Origin: an uncultured Sphingopyxis sp.
GTDB lineage: Bacteria > Pseudomonadota > Alphaproteobacteria > Sphingomonadales > Sphingomonadaceae
DNA: 64,000 bases
Assembly (NCBI RefSeq): GCF_900078365.1
Contig: NZ_LT598653.1
Coordinates: forward strand, 1,240,001 to 1,304,000
Direction: 5' to 3'
Positions 15,146-23,285 of this stretch are shown in pieces. Every line of letters starts with the position of its first letter. Positions within the stretch are counted from its first letter, which is position 1. The position numbers and the translations under genes are program-made. Below the pieces are notes generated by a model, which ran no database searches, was not told the DNA's origin, and saw only the letters and a program-made list of their open reading frames with translations.

Positions 15146-18100
15146 ATGCGGTATCGCGATCTTCGCGGCGCTCTCGCGTCTTCGGTGGCAATCTATGCGG
15201 TGGTGGTTGCGACGCCCGCGATGGCCCAGACCAAGAGCTTCGACGTTCCGGCGCAGTCGGCCGCCACCGGCATCCCGGCACTCGCGGAGCAGGCCGACAT
15301 TCAGATACTCGTCAGTGAAGACGCCGTGCGCGGCAAGAGCATCCGCGCGATCAAGGGATCGATGACCGTCGATCAGGCGGTGCGCCGCGCGGCGGCCGAT
15401 GCCGGCCTGCGCATCGTGTCGAACGATGGACGCACCTGGACGCTCGCTTCGGCAACGTCCGCCGCTGCCGACCCCGCGCCTGACAGCGACTACCGGGGCA
15501 ACGAAATCATCGTCACCGCGCAAAAGCGTGTGGAATCGGCCCAGAAGGTGCCGATCGCGATCACCGCACTGTCACAGAAAAATCTGGAAGAGCAGAAGAT
15601 CGAGAGCGGTGCGGACATTATGCGCGCGGTGCCGAACCTGACGTTCAGCAAATCCAACTTCACCAGCTACAACATTTCGATACGAGGCATCGGCACGAAG
15701 GCGATTTCGGCTACATCTGACCCCGGCGTCGCAGTTAGCTTCAACAATGTCGGCATCATCCACAATCGCTTCTTCGAGCAAGAGTTCTTCGACATGGAAC
15801 GCATGGAGGTTCTTCGCGGTCCGCAAGGCACCCTCTATGGCCGAAACGCGACGGGCGGCGTTATTAACCTCATTACCGCCAAGCCGAAGCTTGGCCAGTT
15901 CGAGGGCAGCATCAAGGGCGAAGTGGGCAATTTCAATAGCCGCCGCATGACGGGGATGCTTAACATCCCAATTGTTCCTGATGCTTTTGGCCTCCGTATT
16001 GCCGGGTCGATGACCGATCGTGATGGATATGATTATAATTCGGTGACAAAGAATCGGGTCAACGGGCGCGACCTCTATTCGCTACGGACGACGCTGGGGT
16101 TCGAGAATGATTGGCTACGCGGCAATTTCATTTGGGAGCGTTTCCGGGAGAACGACAATCGTTCGCGTACCGGAAAGCAGCTTTGCCATCGTGATGATGG
16201 CTTGAAAATCATTGGCAATACCCCGGTGCCGCAAACAGGCATTGGAGCAGGGGGAGTCAATTTAACCCAACGGTCGCCTTTGCGAGAAGCTTTGTTCAGC
16301 ACCGGATGCAAAGCGGGAAGTCTTTATGATGACGATGCTTTCGGTACCCCGAACGGACTGGCGCTTGCATATGTTGCAGGGGCGAATCAGGCTCACAACG
16401 CTTTCCTTCTTGGGTATGAAGGCGCTGTACCCAGCGCACGCGTTCTAGCGACCCTGCTGAAAACTGGTGTTGATCCTTATGGTGGTCTGATGCAATCGCG
16501 CGACTTGCGCGAAATTGCTTCATCGAAAGACCCAATTTATCGTGCTAAATCCGACCTTCTCGAACTCAATTTCGACATCGACCTAGCTCAAGGCCTCACC
16601 TTTTCCTCGCAAACTGCATGGAATTGGGACGGCGTGTATAGCTTCCAGGACTATAATAGATTTAATACTCAGCCGATTTTTAACGATTCTTCTGGATGGG
16701 TTACATCTGCTTTTACTCCTGGTACCGGTGTGACCTACCCTCCCAGTCCATTTCGACCACTATCTCCTGGTGGCATATTGTGTGATCCTCAGCTCGGATG
16801 CTCCGACACATTGGCGGTATTTGATATTTCTTCCGCATACTCGAAGCAATTTTCTCAAGAAGTTCGCCTTCAGTCCGATTTTGATGGACCATTCAATTTC
16901 AGTGTGGGAGGAAACTACACAAAGTTCCGAACGCAAAATGATTATTATGTATTAAGTAATTTGTTGACAGCTCTGGCTAAAACTCCTCCATTCGGAAATT
17001 TGGATCAATGTAATGAGAATAATTACGGACTATTCGGCGGGTCTACTGTTGATGGAGTGGATTATTGTCCATATATAGATCCCAATCCTGTTGATAGTAT
17101 TGATGGGCAGGGCCACAACTATTTTCGCAGTTCGAACCCATATGCACTCCAGAGCCTAGCCGCCTTTGGCGAGGCATATTATGAAATTGATCCTAACCTG
17201 AAACTGACGGCTGGTTTACGCTACACGCGCGATCGTAAAACATTCACCCCCGTGCCTAGCCAGTTACTACTAGCACCCACAATGTTGGCAGGTGGCGTGG
17301 TCGGGAAGGGCTATCCTGCTGGTCCGGATATAAAGTTAAAATGGGGAGAATTCACGGGACGTTTCGGGATTGATTGGTCTCCACAAATCAGCTTCACTGA
17401 CGATACGCTTCTCTATGCATTCTATAGTCGGGGGTACAAAGCAGGTGGTATGAATCCGCCTACTCCGGGTTTTGCAACCTCCGAGCAACTCATTGATGCT
17501 GGCGTTCTAACTGAGCAAGAAGCAGCACTTTATGATTCCCTCGGCGTAAACCCTGTTCTGTCGTTGAGTGGTGTGAACTACGGCCCGACTTTCGAGCCAG
17601 AGTTCGTCAATGCATTCGAGATCGGCACGAAAAATGTCCTTATGGGCGGGCGGCTGACGCTCAATGCGAGCGCCTTCTTCTATGACTACAAGAATTATCA
17701 AGTATCGCAGATACGCGATCGCACCGCAGTCAATGAGAATTTTGATGCCAAAGTGTGGGGCGCCGAGCTTTCCGCACTTTTCGAGCCTGTCGACAATTTC
17801 CGCCTCAATGCCAACATTGGCTGGCTCGGCTCGCGTATCGGAAAGGGTCAGAAATCCATCGACCCCATGAATCGCAACCTCGGCGATCCCAACTATGTCG
17901 TCACGCGGGGTTGGGTGCAGTTACCTTCGAATTGTGTTGTGCCGGCTCATTACGCCGAATCCTTTCTGCAAACGAAGGGGGGAGATGCGGAATCGTGGAA
18001 ACTCTGCGGGGGTTGGGGAGGCATTTTCGCGCTTGGCGGTTTAACTTTGCCGGATCCTGCTACCGGGCAGCTTTTCGACTTTGCGAATTATCCTGAGCTT

Positions 18101-18490
18101 AATGGTGGTGCCGGTCTCTACACGGACCTTAGCGGCAACGAACTACCGAACTCACCACATTGGACCGTTAATCTCGGAGCAGAATATACCGTCCCGTTTG
18201 ACGACGGCTGGAGCGCGACCATTCGCGGCGATGGATATTGGCAGGCGAAGAGCTGGGCGCGTGTCTATAATCTCGCGCCATACGATCGCCTGCGCGACTG
18301 GACCAACTTCAACATCTCGCTGCGCGTCGATGGTCCCGATGACCTGTCGATCGAGGCTTATGTGAAGAATGTCTTCAACTCGACGCCGATCACCGATGCC
18401 TTCCTGAACTCGGACGATTCGGGCCTGACGACCAACGTCTTCACCCTCGACCCGCGCATCATCGGGTTCAGCATCGCGAAGAAATTCTGA
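15146..18490 (+). CDS. TonB-dependent receptor with N-terminal STN signalling domain
   Basis: A 1114-residue outer-membrane receptor. A signal peptide (to about residue 28, 'ATPAMAQ') is followed by an STN/secretin-type domain ('FDVPAQSAATGIPALAEQAD'), a plug domain ('IIVTAQKRVESAQKVPIAIT', 'RGPQGTLYGRNATGGVINLI') and a 22-strand barrel ending in 'FTLDPRIIGFSIAKKF' with terminal aromatic residue. The ribosome site GGGGAGG precedes ATG 15146. The STN domain fits surface signalling through the upstream FecR/ECF pair. The substrate is not evident; the iron-complex-receptor class is broad in sphingomonads. The part from about 15.95 to 18.15 kb is visibly less GC-rich than both ends of the same gene. 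Confidence 0.93.
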   Translation: MRYRDLRGALASSVAIYAVVVATPAMAQTKSFDVPAQSAATGIPALAEQADIQILVSEDAVRGKSIRAIKGSMTVDQAVRRAAADAGLRIVSNDGRTWTLASATSAAADPAPDSDYRGNEIIVTAQKRVESAQKVPIAITALSQKNLEEQKIESGADIMRAVPNLTFSKSNFTSYNISIRGIGTKAISATSDPGVAVSFNNVGIIHNRFFEQEFFDMERMEVLRGPQGTLYGRNATGGVINLITAKPKLGQFEGSIKGEVGNFNSRRMTGMLNIPIVPDAFGLRIAGSMTDRDGYDYNSVTKNRVNGRDLYSLRTTLGFENDWLRGNFIWERFRENDNRSRTGKQLCHRDDGLKIIGNTPVPQTGIGAGGVNLTQRSPLREALFSTGCKAGSLYDDDAFGTPNGLALAYVAGANQAHNAFLLGYEGAVPSARVLATLLKTGVDPYGGLMQSRDLREIASSKDPIYRAKSDLLELNFDIDLAQGLTFSSQTAWNWDGVYSFQDYNRFNTQPIFNDSSGWVTSAFTPGTGVTYPPSPFRPLSPGGILCDPQLGCSDTLAVFDISSAYSKQFSQEVRLQSDFDGPFNFSVGGNYTKFRTQNDYYVLSNLLTALAKTPPFGNLDQCNENNYGLFGGSTVDGVDYCPYIDPNPVDSIDGQGHNYFRSSNPYALQSLAAFGEAYYEIDPNLKLTAGLRYTRDRKTFTPVPSQLLLAPTMLAGGVVGKGYPAGPDIKLKWGEFTGRFGIDWSPQISFTDDTLLYAFYSRGYKAGGMNPPTPGFATSEQLIDAGVLTEQEAALYDSLGVNPVLSLSGVNYGPTFEPEFVNAFEIGTKNVLMGGRLTLNASAFFYDYKNYQVSQIRDRTAVNENFDAKVWGAELSALFEPVDNFRLNANIGWLGSRIGKGQKSIDPMNRNLGDPNYVVTRGWVQLPSNCVVPAHYAESFLQTKGGDAESWKLCGGWGGIFALGGLTLPDPATGQLFDFANYPELNGGAGLYTDLSGNELPNSPHWTVNLGAEYTVPFDDGWSATIRGDGYWQAKSWARVYNLAPYDRLRDWTNFNISLRVDGPDDLSIEAYVKNVFNSTPITDAFLNSDDSGLTTNVFTLDPRIIGFSIAKKF

Positions 18491-18515
18491 GGTCTCCACC
18501 ACTGGGGGATAAACC

Positions 18516-18562
18516 TTGGGCCGGTGTCTGTTTGCTCCCGAGCGAACATCGGCCCAGTTTTT
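18516..18562 (+). terminator. Rho-independent terminator behind the TonB receptor gene
   Basis: TGGGCCG (18517-18523) pairs with CGGCCCA (18550-18556), with an inner stem GTTTGCTC/GAGCGAAC, and is followed by GTTTTT. The hairpin lies 26 bases after the receptor stop codon. Confidence 0.88.
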
Positions 18563-18685
18563 CGCAGACCGATTGACCGACGGGATGCATTCACGCGCAC
18601 TCTCTCTCCGAGAGAACTGGCCGCCGCCCGGTTCCTCCCCGGCGCCGTGCGGCGGCCCATTTCTTCTGATCGCAGGAAGGAGACG

Positions 18686-19546
18686 ATGATGACCGACAGG
18701 ACGCAAACCCCGGCCGGCCACGTCATCGAAAAGCGCAACTGGAAATTCGGCCGCGACATGCTTCCGCGCCACTGGTGGCACGGCGGTGATCCGGGCCGGA
18801 CAGCTTTTTATAATGCCCTGTCCTCGACGTTCCCGGTCGGCGAAAAATTCTTCATTGCGGCAGTGCGCCATTATCGCGGCGACGTGCCGGAGGCGCTGCG
18901 CGAGCAGATCGACGATTTCATCTTTCAGGAATCAACCCACTCGCGCGAACATATCCTCTTCAACCGGCAGGCGCGCGATGCGGGCTATGACATGGCGTCA
19001 TCCGAGAACCGCGCCGCGCGCACGATCGCCTGGGCGAAGCGCCGCCCGCCGATCATGCAACTCGCCGCGTCCTGCGCGCTCGAGCATTTCACCGCGATCC
19101 TCGCCAACGCCGTACTGTCCGATCCGGCGCACCTCGCGGGCGCCGATGTCGAGGCGGAGCGCATGTGGCGCTGGCACGCGATCGAGGAGATCGAACATAA
19201 GGCGGTCGCCTATGACACATGGCTGTTCGCGACACGCGATATGCCGCGCTTTGCGCGCTGGTCGCTGCGCTCGCTCGCGATGCTGAGCGCAGCATGGCGT
19301 TTCCATGGGGTCATATTCCGCAATACCCGCGACCTGCTGCGGCAGGACGGGAAGAACAACCGCGCGACATGGCGGGTGCTGCTCGCCTACCTTTATGATT
19401 ATCCGGGCGTGATGCGCGGACTTGCGCGCGGCATCCTCTCTTATCTCCGCCCCGGATTCCATCCATGGCAGCACGACGACCGCGCGCTGGCGCGGCGCGC
19501 CCTCGCGTCGCTGACCCCGCCGCTCATCACGCCCCTGCCACGGTGA
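18686..19546 (+). CDS. Metal-dependent hydrolase family protein (PF10118-like)
   Basis: The 286-residue soluble protein has evenly spaced Glu/His pairs on helices: 'FQESTHSREHILFN' near residue 80, 'CALEHFTAILAN' near 130 and 'HAIEEIEHKAVAYD' near 170. This is the pattern of a family annotated as predicted metal-dependent hydrolase and reminiscent of ferritin-like di-metal helical bundles. The reaction is unknown. The start ATG (18686, or the adjacent 18689) has an AGGAAGGAGA ribosome site; the frame upstream of it is an artefact across the terminator. In sphingomonads such genes are often near TonB receptor genes, but no functional link is shown here. Confidence 0.8.
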   Translation: MMTDRTQTPAGHVIEKRNWKFGRDMLPRHWWHGGDPGRTAFYNALSSTFPVGEKFFIAAVRHYRGDVPEALREQIDDFIFQESTHSREHILFNRQARDAGYDMASSENRAARTIAWAKRRPPIMQLAASCALEHFTAILANAVLSDPAHLAGADVEAERMWRWHAIEEIEHKAVAYDTWLFATRDMPRFARWSLRSLAMLSAAWRFHGVIFRNTRDLLRQDGKNNRATWRVLLAYLYDYPGVMRGLARGILSYLRPGFHPWQHDDRALARRALASLTPPLITPLPR

Positions 19547-19554
19547 TCGACGAT

Positions 19555-19992
19555 ATGCGGGTTCTCTTTTTCGCAATGGCATTGGTTGCGGCCGCCGGAG
19601 GGGGATCGGCCGCGGCTTCGCAGGGGAGCGGCAACGCTATCGCCGGTCTGTGGTCGACCGGAAGCAACGGGGGGCAAATCGAGTTGTATCGCTGCGGCGC
19701 GGCCATCTGCGGCAAGGTGGTCGATGCCGCTCCCCTGCGGGCCAACCCCGACCAGCGCGACGTGAAGAACCCCGACCGGGCTTTGCGGAGCCGGACGCTC
19801 AAGGGGCTGGTGGTGCTGCGCGGTTTCGAGGGTGGCCCGCGCGAATGGAAGGGAGGACCCGTTTATGACCCGGAGACGGGCGATGGCGCGACGAAGGGAT
19901 ATCTGATCTTGCGCGAGGATGGAAAACTGGAGGTGAAGGGTTGCAGGGCGGCGATCTTCTGCCGCACCAAAATATGGACGCGAGTGCGTTAA
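19555..19992 (+). CDS. DUF2147-family secreted protein
   Basis: A 145-residue protein with an N-terminal signal peptide ('MRVLFFAMALVAAAGGGSA'), then the DUF2147 pattern 'GLWSTGSNGGQIELYRCG' and 'ICGKVV', and the C-terminal 'GYLILREDGKLEVKGC' and 'CRTKIWTRV'. Four cysteines could form two disulfides. Members are small periplasmic beta-barrel proteins of unknown role. It begins 8 bases after the preceding stop, and its last 19 bases overlap the luxR start, so the three may be cotranscribed. Confidence 0.85.
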   Translation: MRVLFFAMALVAAAGGGSAAASQGSGNAIAGLWSTGSNGGQIELYRCGAAICGKVVDAAPLRANPDQRDVKNPDRALRSRTLKGLVVLRGFEGGPREWKGGPVYDPETGDGATKGYLILREDGKLEVKGCRAAIFCRTKIWTRVR

Positions 19993-20750
19993 GCCTCGCT
20001 GCGGCATTTCTTATTGAAGTCCAGCGGGCGGAGGATTTGCCCGCGATCGAGAGCTTGCTCGAAGCCGTCGCGCATGAGCTGGGCTTTCGTCACTATGCGA
20101 TGATCCATCACGACGATCATCGCAGCGGGTCGCCGGGCCTCATCAACATGAACAATTATTCGCCCGACTATGCGCTGGAATATTTCGCCGGCCTCTATCA
20201 CCGCGACGATCCGGTTGTTCATGCCTGCATCGCGGCCAACGCCTGCTTTACATGGTGCGAGATCGGCGACCTGATCGAACTGAGTCCACGGCACCGGGCC
20301 TTCCTCGAACGCGGAGAATATCATGGCGTCAGCAATGGAATCACCGTTCCCGCCTTCGTGTTGGGCGAGCGCAGCGGATCGTGCAACTTCTGCTCGCCGC
20401 GCCGACCCGGATGCGTTCGGCACTATCTCGCTGGGGTTCAGACGATCGGCGGATTTGCCTTTCAGAAGGCACGGCAGATCGTGAACGGCAGACGCCTGCG
20501 GCAAGTTCGCGTCGGGCGGCTGCGCCCGCGCTGGCGCGATTGCGTCGTTCTCGCCGGACAGGGCAAGAGCAACACCGACATCGCGACGATTCTCGGTCTC
20601 ACGCCCTCGACCGTCAAAACCTACATCGAAGCGGCCTGCGCCCGCTATGACGTCCCCAACCGCACCCAGCTTGTCCTGGCCGCCGTTCTTGATGGCGAGA
20701 TCGGCATCCACGAAATCGCCCCGCGTCAACATCGCCACCTGGCGACCTGA
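19974..20750 (+). CDS. luxR: LuxR/TraR-family quorum-sensing regulator
   Basis: The 258-residue protein has an autoinducer-binding domain in its first two thirds ('YFAGLYHRDDPVVHAC' with the conserved Asp-Pro, 'FTWCEI' with the conserved Trp, 'HGVSNGITVPAF' with the conserved Gly). The C-terminal LuxR HTH reads 'LAGQGKSNTDIATILGLTPS' followed by 'TVKTYIEAACARYDVPNRTQ'. A Tyr replaces the usual binding-pocket Trp in the 'PDYALEYF' segment. It should bind the acyl-homoserine lactone made by the adjacent LuxI and control nearby transfer genes. It starts at ATG 19974 inside the DUF2147 gene. Confidence 0.92.
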   Translation: MDASALSLAAAFLIEVQRAEDLPAIESLLEAVAHELGFRHYAMIHHDDHRSGSPGLINMNNYSPDYALEYFAGLYHRDDPVVHACIAANACFTWCEIGDLIELSPRHRAFLERGEYHGVSNGITVPAFVLGERSGSCNFCSPRRPGCVRHYLAGVQTIGGFAFQKARQIVNGRRLRQVRVGRLRPRWRDCVVLAGQGKSNTDIATILGLTPSTVKTYIEAACARYDVPNRTQLVLAAVLDGEIGIHEIAPRQHRHLAT

Positions 20751-20765
20751 CATTCCGCGGCGAAC

Positions 20766-20801
20766 TTCGCTCCCTTGCGTGACCACACGCAAGGGAGCGA
20801 A
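20766..20801. promoter_or_regulatory. Perfect 36-base palindrome covering the luxI ribosome-binding site
   Basis: The arm TTCGCTCCCTTGCGTG (20766-20781) and its exact reverse complement (20786-20801) flank the loop ACCA. The right arm contains AAGGGAG, which is the ribosome site for luxI (ATG 20806), so in RNA the hairpin would hide it. It begins 15 bases after the luxR stop, so it could equally be a weak luxR terminator or, as DNA, a dyad bound by LuxR or another regulator. No T run follows, which argues against a standard terminator. Confidence 0.8.
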
Positions 20802-20805
20802 AATC

Positions 20806-21432
20806 ATGATCCATATCGTCGAAGGGCTCGGCACGCCGGCCGACCAGCCGTTGCTCGAATCCATGTTCGAGGACCGCAAGCGGCTGTTCATCGACCTGCT
20901 CGACTGGGATTTGACCGTCGTTGATGACCGGCTGGAGGTCGATCGCTTCGACGACGCCTATGCCACCTATATCATCGCCGCCGACCGCGCCGGCCGCCAT
21001 CTGGCCTCGATGCGGCTGCTGCCCTCGACCCGGCCGCATCTGCTCGGCACTTTGTTCGAGCGGCTCTGCACCGACGGCGTTCCGGTCGGCCCGGACATTT
21101 TCGAGATCACCCGCCTTTGCCTGCCGCCCAATCTGCTCCGGCCTGACCGGCTGCGACTGCGCGACGGGCTTATCCGCGCGATGGTCGATCATGCGCTCGA
21201 TCGCGGCATCAACCGCTTTACCGGCGTCGTCACCGCGCGCTTCCGGGAACAGATTCTCGGCATGGGTTGGCAGGGCGAGGCACTGGGACCGGGGCAGGAT
21301 TTGGGCGGCGGCCGTCTCGGCGCCTTCGCTGTGACGATCGAGCCGGCGACGCCTGCCCATCTCGAAGCGAACGGCCTCTATGCGCTTCCCGCCTTGCCGG
21401 CGGGGACGATCGCGGCGGGATCGGCGGCATGA
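20806..21432 (+). CDS. luxI: Acyl-homoserine-lactone synthase (LuxI/TraI family)
   Basis: The 208-residue protein keeps the invariant positions of autoinducer synthases: Arg in 'FEDRKRLFIDLLDWDL' together with the conserved Trp, the Asp pair in 'EVDRFDDAYATY', Arg in 'SMRLLPSTRPHLLG', and Glu and Arg in 'IFEITRLCLPP'. It makes an N-acyl-homoserine lactone from SAM and an acylated carrier; chain length cannot be read from the sequence. It is preceded by luxR and by a perfect palindrome over its ribosome site, and its stop overlaps the phyH start (ATGA), so both are translationally coupled. Confidence 0.93.
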   Translation: MIHIVEGLGTPADQPLLESMFEDRKRLFIDLLDWDLTVVDDRLEVDRFDDAYATYIIAADRAGRHLASMRLLPSTRPHLLGTLFERLCTDGVPVGPDIFEITRLCLPPNLLRPDRLRLRDGLIRAMVDHALDRGINRFTGVVTARFREQILGMGWQGEALGPGQDLGGGRLGAFAVTIEPATPAHLEANGLYALPALPAGTIAAGSAA

Positions 21433-22298
21433 CCGCGCCTTTCTCCCCCGATAGCGCGCCCGTTCGGCTCGACCGCGACGGCTTTTGCGTCATCCGCAAT
21501 CTGTTTCCTGCCCATCAGATCGACGCGATAGATTCCTCGCTCGACTATGATTTCGCGGCGACGCCCTATTGCGTCGGCGACTTCTTCGGCGAGCGGACCA
21601 AGCGTTTCGGGCGGCTGCTCACCCGCGCGCCCGCGACCCGCGCGCTGGTCATGCACGGCGCAATTCTTCCGCTGGCTCAAAGTATCCTGTCGCCAAACTG
21701 CGACCGCATCGCGCTCAATCTGACACAAGCCGTCGAGATACACCCCGGCGCGCTCGCCCAATATCCGCACCGCGACCATGATCTATGGCCCGCGATCAAG
21801 GGCGGGCATCAATTTCAGGTCAACGTCATGTGGCCGCTCTCGTCCTTCACCGTGGAGAATGGCGCGACCCGGCTATGGCCGGGCAGTCACCGGCTCACCT
21901 ATGACGGCGATGCGAACGAAGGCGCCGCCGTTGCCGCGACCTGCGAACCCGGCGACGCGCTGATCTGGCTCGGCGGGACGCTGCACGGTGCGGGCGCCAA
22001 TGTGAGCGACGCCCCGCGGCGCGGGATCATCGTCAGCTATTGCCTTGGCTGGCTCAAGCCCTTCGAACTGCAATGGCTGGTCTATCCGCCCGAGGTCGCG
22101 CGGCATTTCGACCCGGATTTGGCCGCGCTGGTCGGCTACGCGCAGCATCGTCCCAATCTCGGCAATGTCGAAGGGCGTTGCCCCTCCTGGCTGTTCGCGG
22201 GTGAAAGGCCCGATCATGTCGCCGCCGCCGATGCGCTTCGTCCCGATCAGGCCGACGCCCTGCGCGCCTATGTGCAGACGCAGCGCGGCGACGGATAG
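21429..22298 (+). CDS. Phytanoyl-CoA dioxygenase-like (PhyH) Fe(II)/2OG oxygenase
   Basis: A 289-residue double-stranded beta-helix oxygenase. The facial triad is visible as H-x-D in 'QYPHRDHDLWPAIKG' and the distal His in 'WLGGTLHGAGANVS', followed by an Arg for 2-oxoglutarate in 'DAPRRGIIVSY'. PhyH enzymes hydroxylate acyl chains or small molecules. ATGA overlap with luxI implies co-expression, so a role in modifying the signal or its acyl precursor is tempting but is inference. I recall luxI-phyH adjacency being noted in Sphingomonadaceae. Five bases separate it from the DUF6499 gene. Confidence 0.88.
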   Translation: MTAPFSPDSAPVRLDRDGFCVIRNLFPAHQIDAIDSSLDYDFAATPYCVGDFFGERTKRFGRLLTRAPATRALVMHGAILPLAQSILSPNCDRIALNLTQAVEIHPGALAQYPHRDHDLWPAIKGGHQFQVNVMWPLSSFTVENGATRLWPGSHRLTYDGDANEGAAVAATCEPGDALIWLGGTLHGAGANVSDAPRRGIIVSYCLGWLKPFELQWLVYPPEVARHFDPDLAALVGYAQHRPNLGNVEGRCPSWLFAGERPDHVAAADALRPDQADALRAYVQTQRGDG

Positions 22299-22303
22299 CA
22301 GTC

Positions 22304-22663
22304 ATGCCGGCGATCGAGACGCGCGCGGTCCTGCCGCCCGGAAGCTGGCGCGATGCCCGCGCCTATACCGCGCTCGCCGCCACTGGCGCGCGCGGCCTCG
22401 CGTGGGAACTGCTGCGCCGCGATCCCGACTATCCCGTCGGCGGCGATCCGGGCGACGGCCCGCTGACCGCCGCCGATACCGCGTTCACCGCGCGTTGGGG
22501 GCTTCACTTTCGCCGAGGAACCGGGCCGGCCTGCGTCCGCCGCCCGCCTGCTTTGGTCGGCCGCTTTCGATCCATCGGTGCTGCGCGCCCGGCCCACGCG
22601 AGGCGCGACCCGCGCCGATGCCGCGCCTTTGCTCGCGACCTGCCTCGCTGTCGCGGGAGATAG
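22304..22663 (+). CDS. DUF6499 N-terminal part of an FseA-like excision activator (zero frame)
   Basis: The zero frame gives 119 residues. Only the first 69 or so look like protein ('WRDARAYTALAATGARGLAW' and 'LLRRDPDYPVGG', the DUF6499 pattern, then 'TARWGLHF'); afterwards the frame turns into Arg/Ala-rich nonsense, while the +1 frame continues sensibly into DUF2285. The change point is TTT-C at 22508-22511. In ICEMlSymR7A the homologous genes msi172 and msi171 are, as I recall, fused by programmed +1 frameshifting into FseA, the activator of the excisionase gene. The same logic fits here. It lies 5 bases behind phyH in the luxI operon. Confidence 0.8.
   Translation: MPAIETRAVLPPGSWRDARAYTALAATGARGLAWELLRRDPDYPVGGDPGDGPLTAADTAFTARWGLHFRRGTGPACVRRPPALVGRFRSIGAARPAHARRDPRRCRAFARDLPRCRGR
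22508..22511 (+). other. Putative +1 ribosomal frameshift site (TTT C)
   Basis: In zero frame the codons are CTT CAC TTT CGC CGA. Reading one base later after TTT gives GCC GAG GAA CCG, which continues the protein as 'LHF-AEEPGRPASAARLLW' into the DUF2285 domain. A Phe-tRNA with a GAA anticodon could slip from TTT to TTC in the P site. One surplus T through mutation or sequencing error would give the same picture, and the sequence alone cannot separate these. Confidence 0.6.
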
Positions 22664-23051
22664 ACGGCTTCATGCCGCTATTGGCGGCGTTCATCACGGC
22701 GTCCGCATCGACATTGTGAGCAGCGTCGAGCCGTTGCCACTCGATCGGCTGATTTTTCCTTTCACCGTCGCTATCGCGCCGAGGCAGCTTGCCGAGTTCC
22801 GGCGCCTGGTCGCGCTGACGCGCGGCCAGCCGCTCGCAGCGGTGACGCGGCCGCGCCTTTACCGCACCGTGCTGGCGCTGCGCGTCATCGACGCCTTGGG
22901 CGAGGGGGCTTCGCTGCGAACCATCGGAGAAGCCTTCGTTCGCGCGAGCGACTGGCCCGGTCGCGGGGAGTCGACCAAATCGGCCGCGCGGCGTCTTAGA
23001 ACCGCGGCATTAGCTATCTGGAACGCGGGGCCGCGGAGCATCTTTTCCTGA
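22512..23051 (+). CDS. DUF2285 C-terminal part of the FseA-like activator (+1 frame)
   Basis: This 179-residue segment has no convincing start of its own (GTG 22578 is the first candidate, without a clear ribosome site) and reads as the natural continuation of the DUF6499 part. It contains 'HHGVRIDIVSSVEPLPLDRL', 'RQLAEFRRLVALTRGQPL' and 'RVIDALGEGASLRTIGEAFV', the DUF2285 pattern with a HTH-like end '.SAARRLRTAALAIW'. The joined product would be about 248 residues, acting with the excisionase promoter. It converges with the XRE gene, with a 3-base gap. Confidence 0.8.
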   Translation, partial: AEEPGRPASAARLLWSAAFDPSVLRARPTRGATRADAAPLLATCLAVAGDRRLHAAIGGVHHGVRIDIVSSVEPLPLDRLIFPFTVAIAPRQLAEFRRLVALTRGQPLAAVTRPRLYRTVLALRVIDALGEGASLRTIGEAFVRASDWPGRGESTKSAARRLRTAALAIWNAGPRSIFS

Positions 23052-23054
23052 GCG

Positions 23055-23264
23055 TCATTGCCGCTGGATCAGGTGGCAGGGATCGACTTTCAGCGCGACC
23101 GCGAACTTTCCGAGCAGCGAAACGCTTGGCGAGACACGCGCGCGCTCGATCGACCCGAGATAGCGCGAACTGATTCCGAGGATGTGCGCCATCTCTTCTT
23201 GAGTCTTGCCGCGTTCGTTCCGAATGCGCCGAAGATTTGTGGCAAGGACATCCTTCAAATCCAT
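23055..23264 (-). CDS. XRE-family repressor, QseC-like
   Basis: A 69-residue protein that is essentially one helix-turn-helix domain: 'LRRIRNERGKTQEEMAHILG' then 'ISSRYLGSIERARVSPSVSL'. It is transcribed away from the small DUF2285 gene across a 100-bp spacer holding two direct repeats GGAATGATCGTTC and a CCTAT-N5-ATAGG dyad. In ICEMlSymR7A, QseC is a small XRE protein divergent from qseM and bound to operators between them. Size, orientation and operators all match that arrangement, so a QseC role is a well-supported inference. Confidence 0.85.
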   Translation of the reverse strand: MDLKDVLATNLRRIRNERGKTQEEMAHILGISSRYLGSIERARVSPSVSLLGKFAVALKVDPCHLIQRQ

Positions 23265-23285
23265 CTACAAGTAGATCAACCGAAA

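Noticed and set aside
22304..23051. Simple pseudogene explanation for the DUF6499/DUF2285 gene
   Set aside because: Not excluded, but put second because both halves are otherwise intact and the slip site and gene order agree with a known frameshifted regulator.
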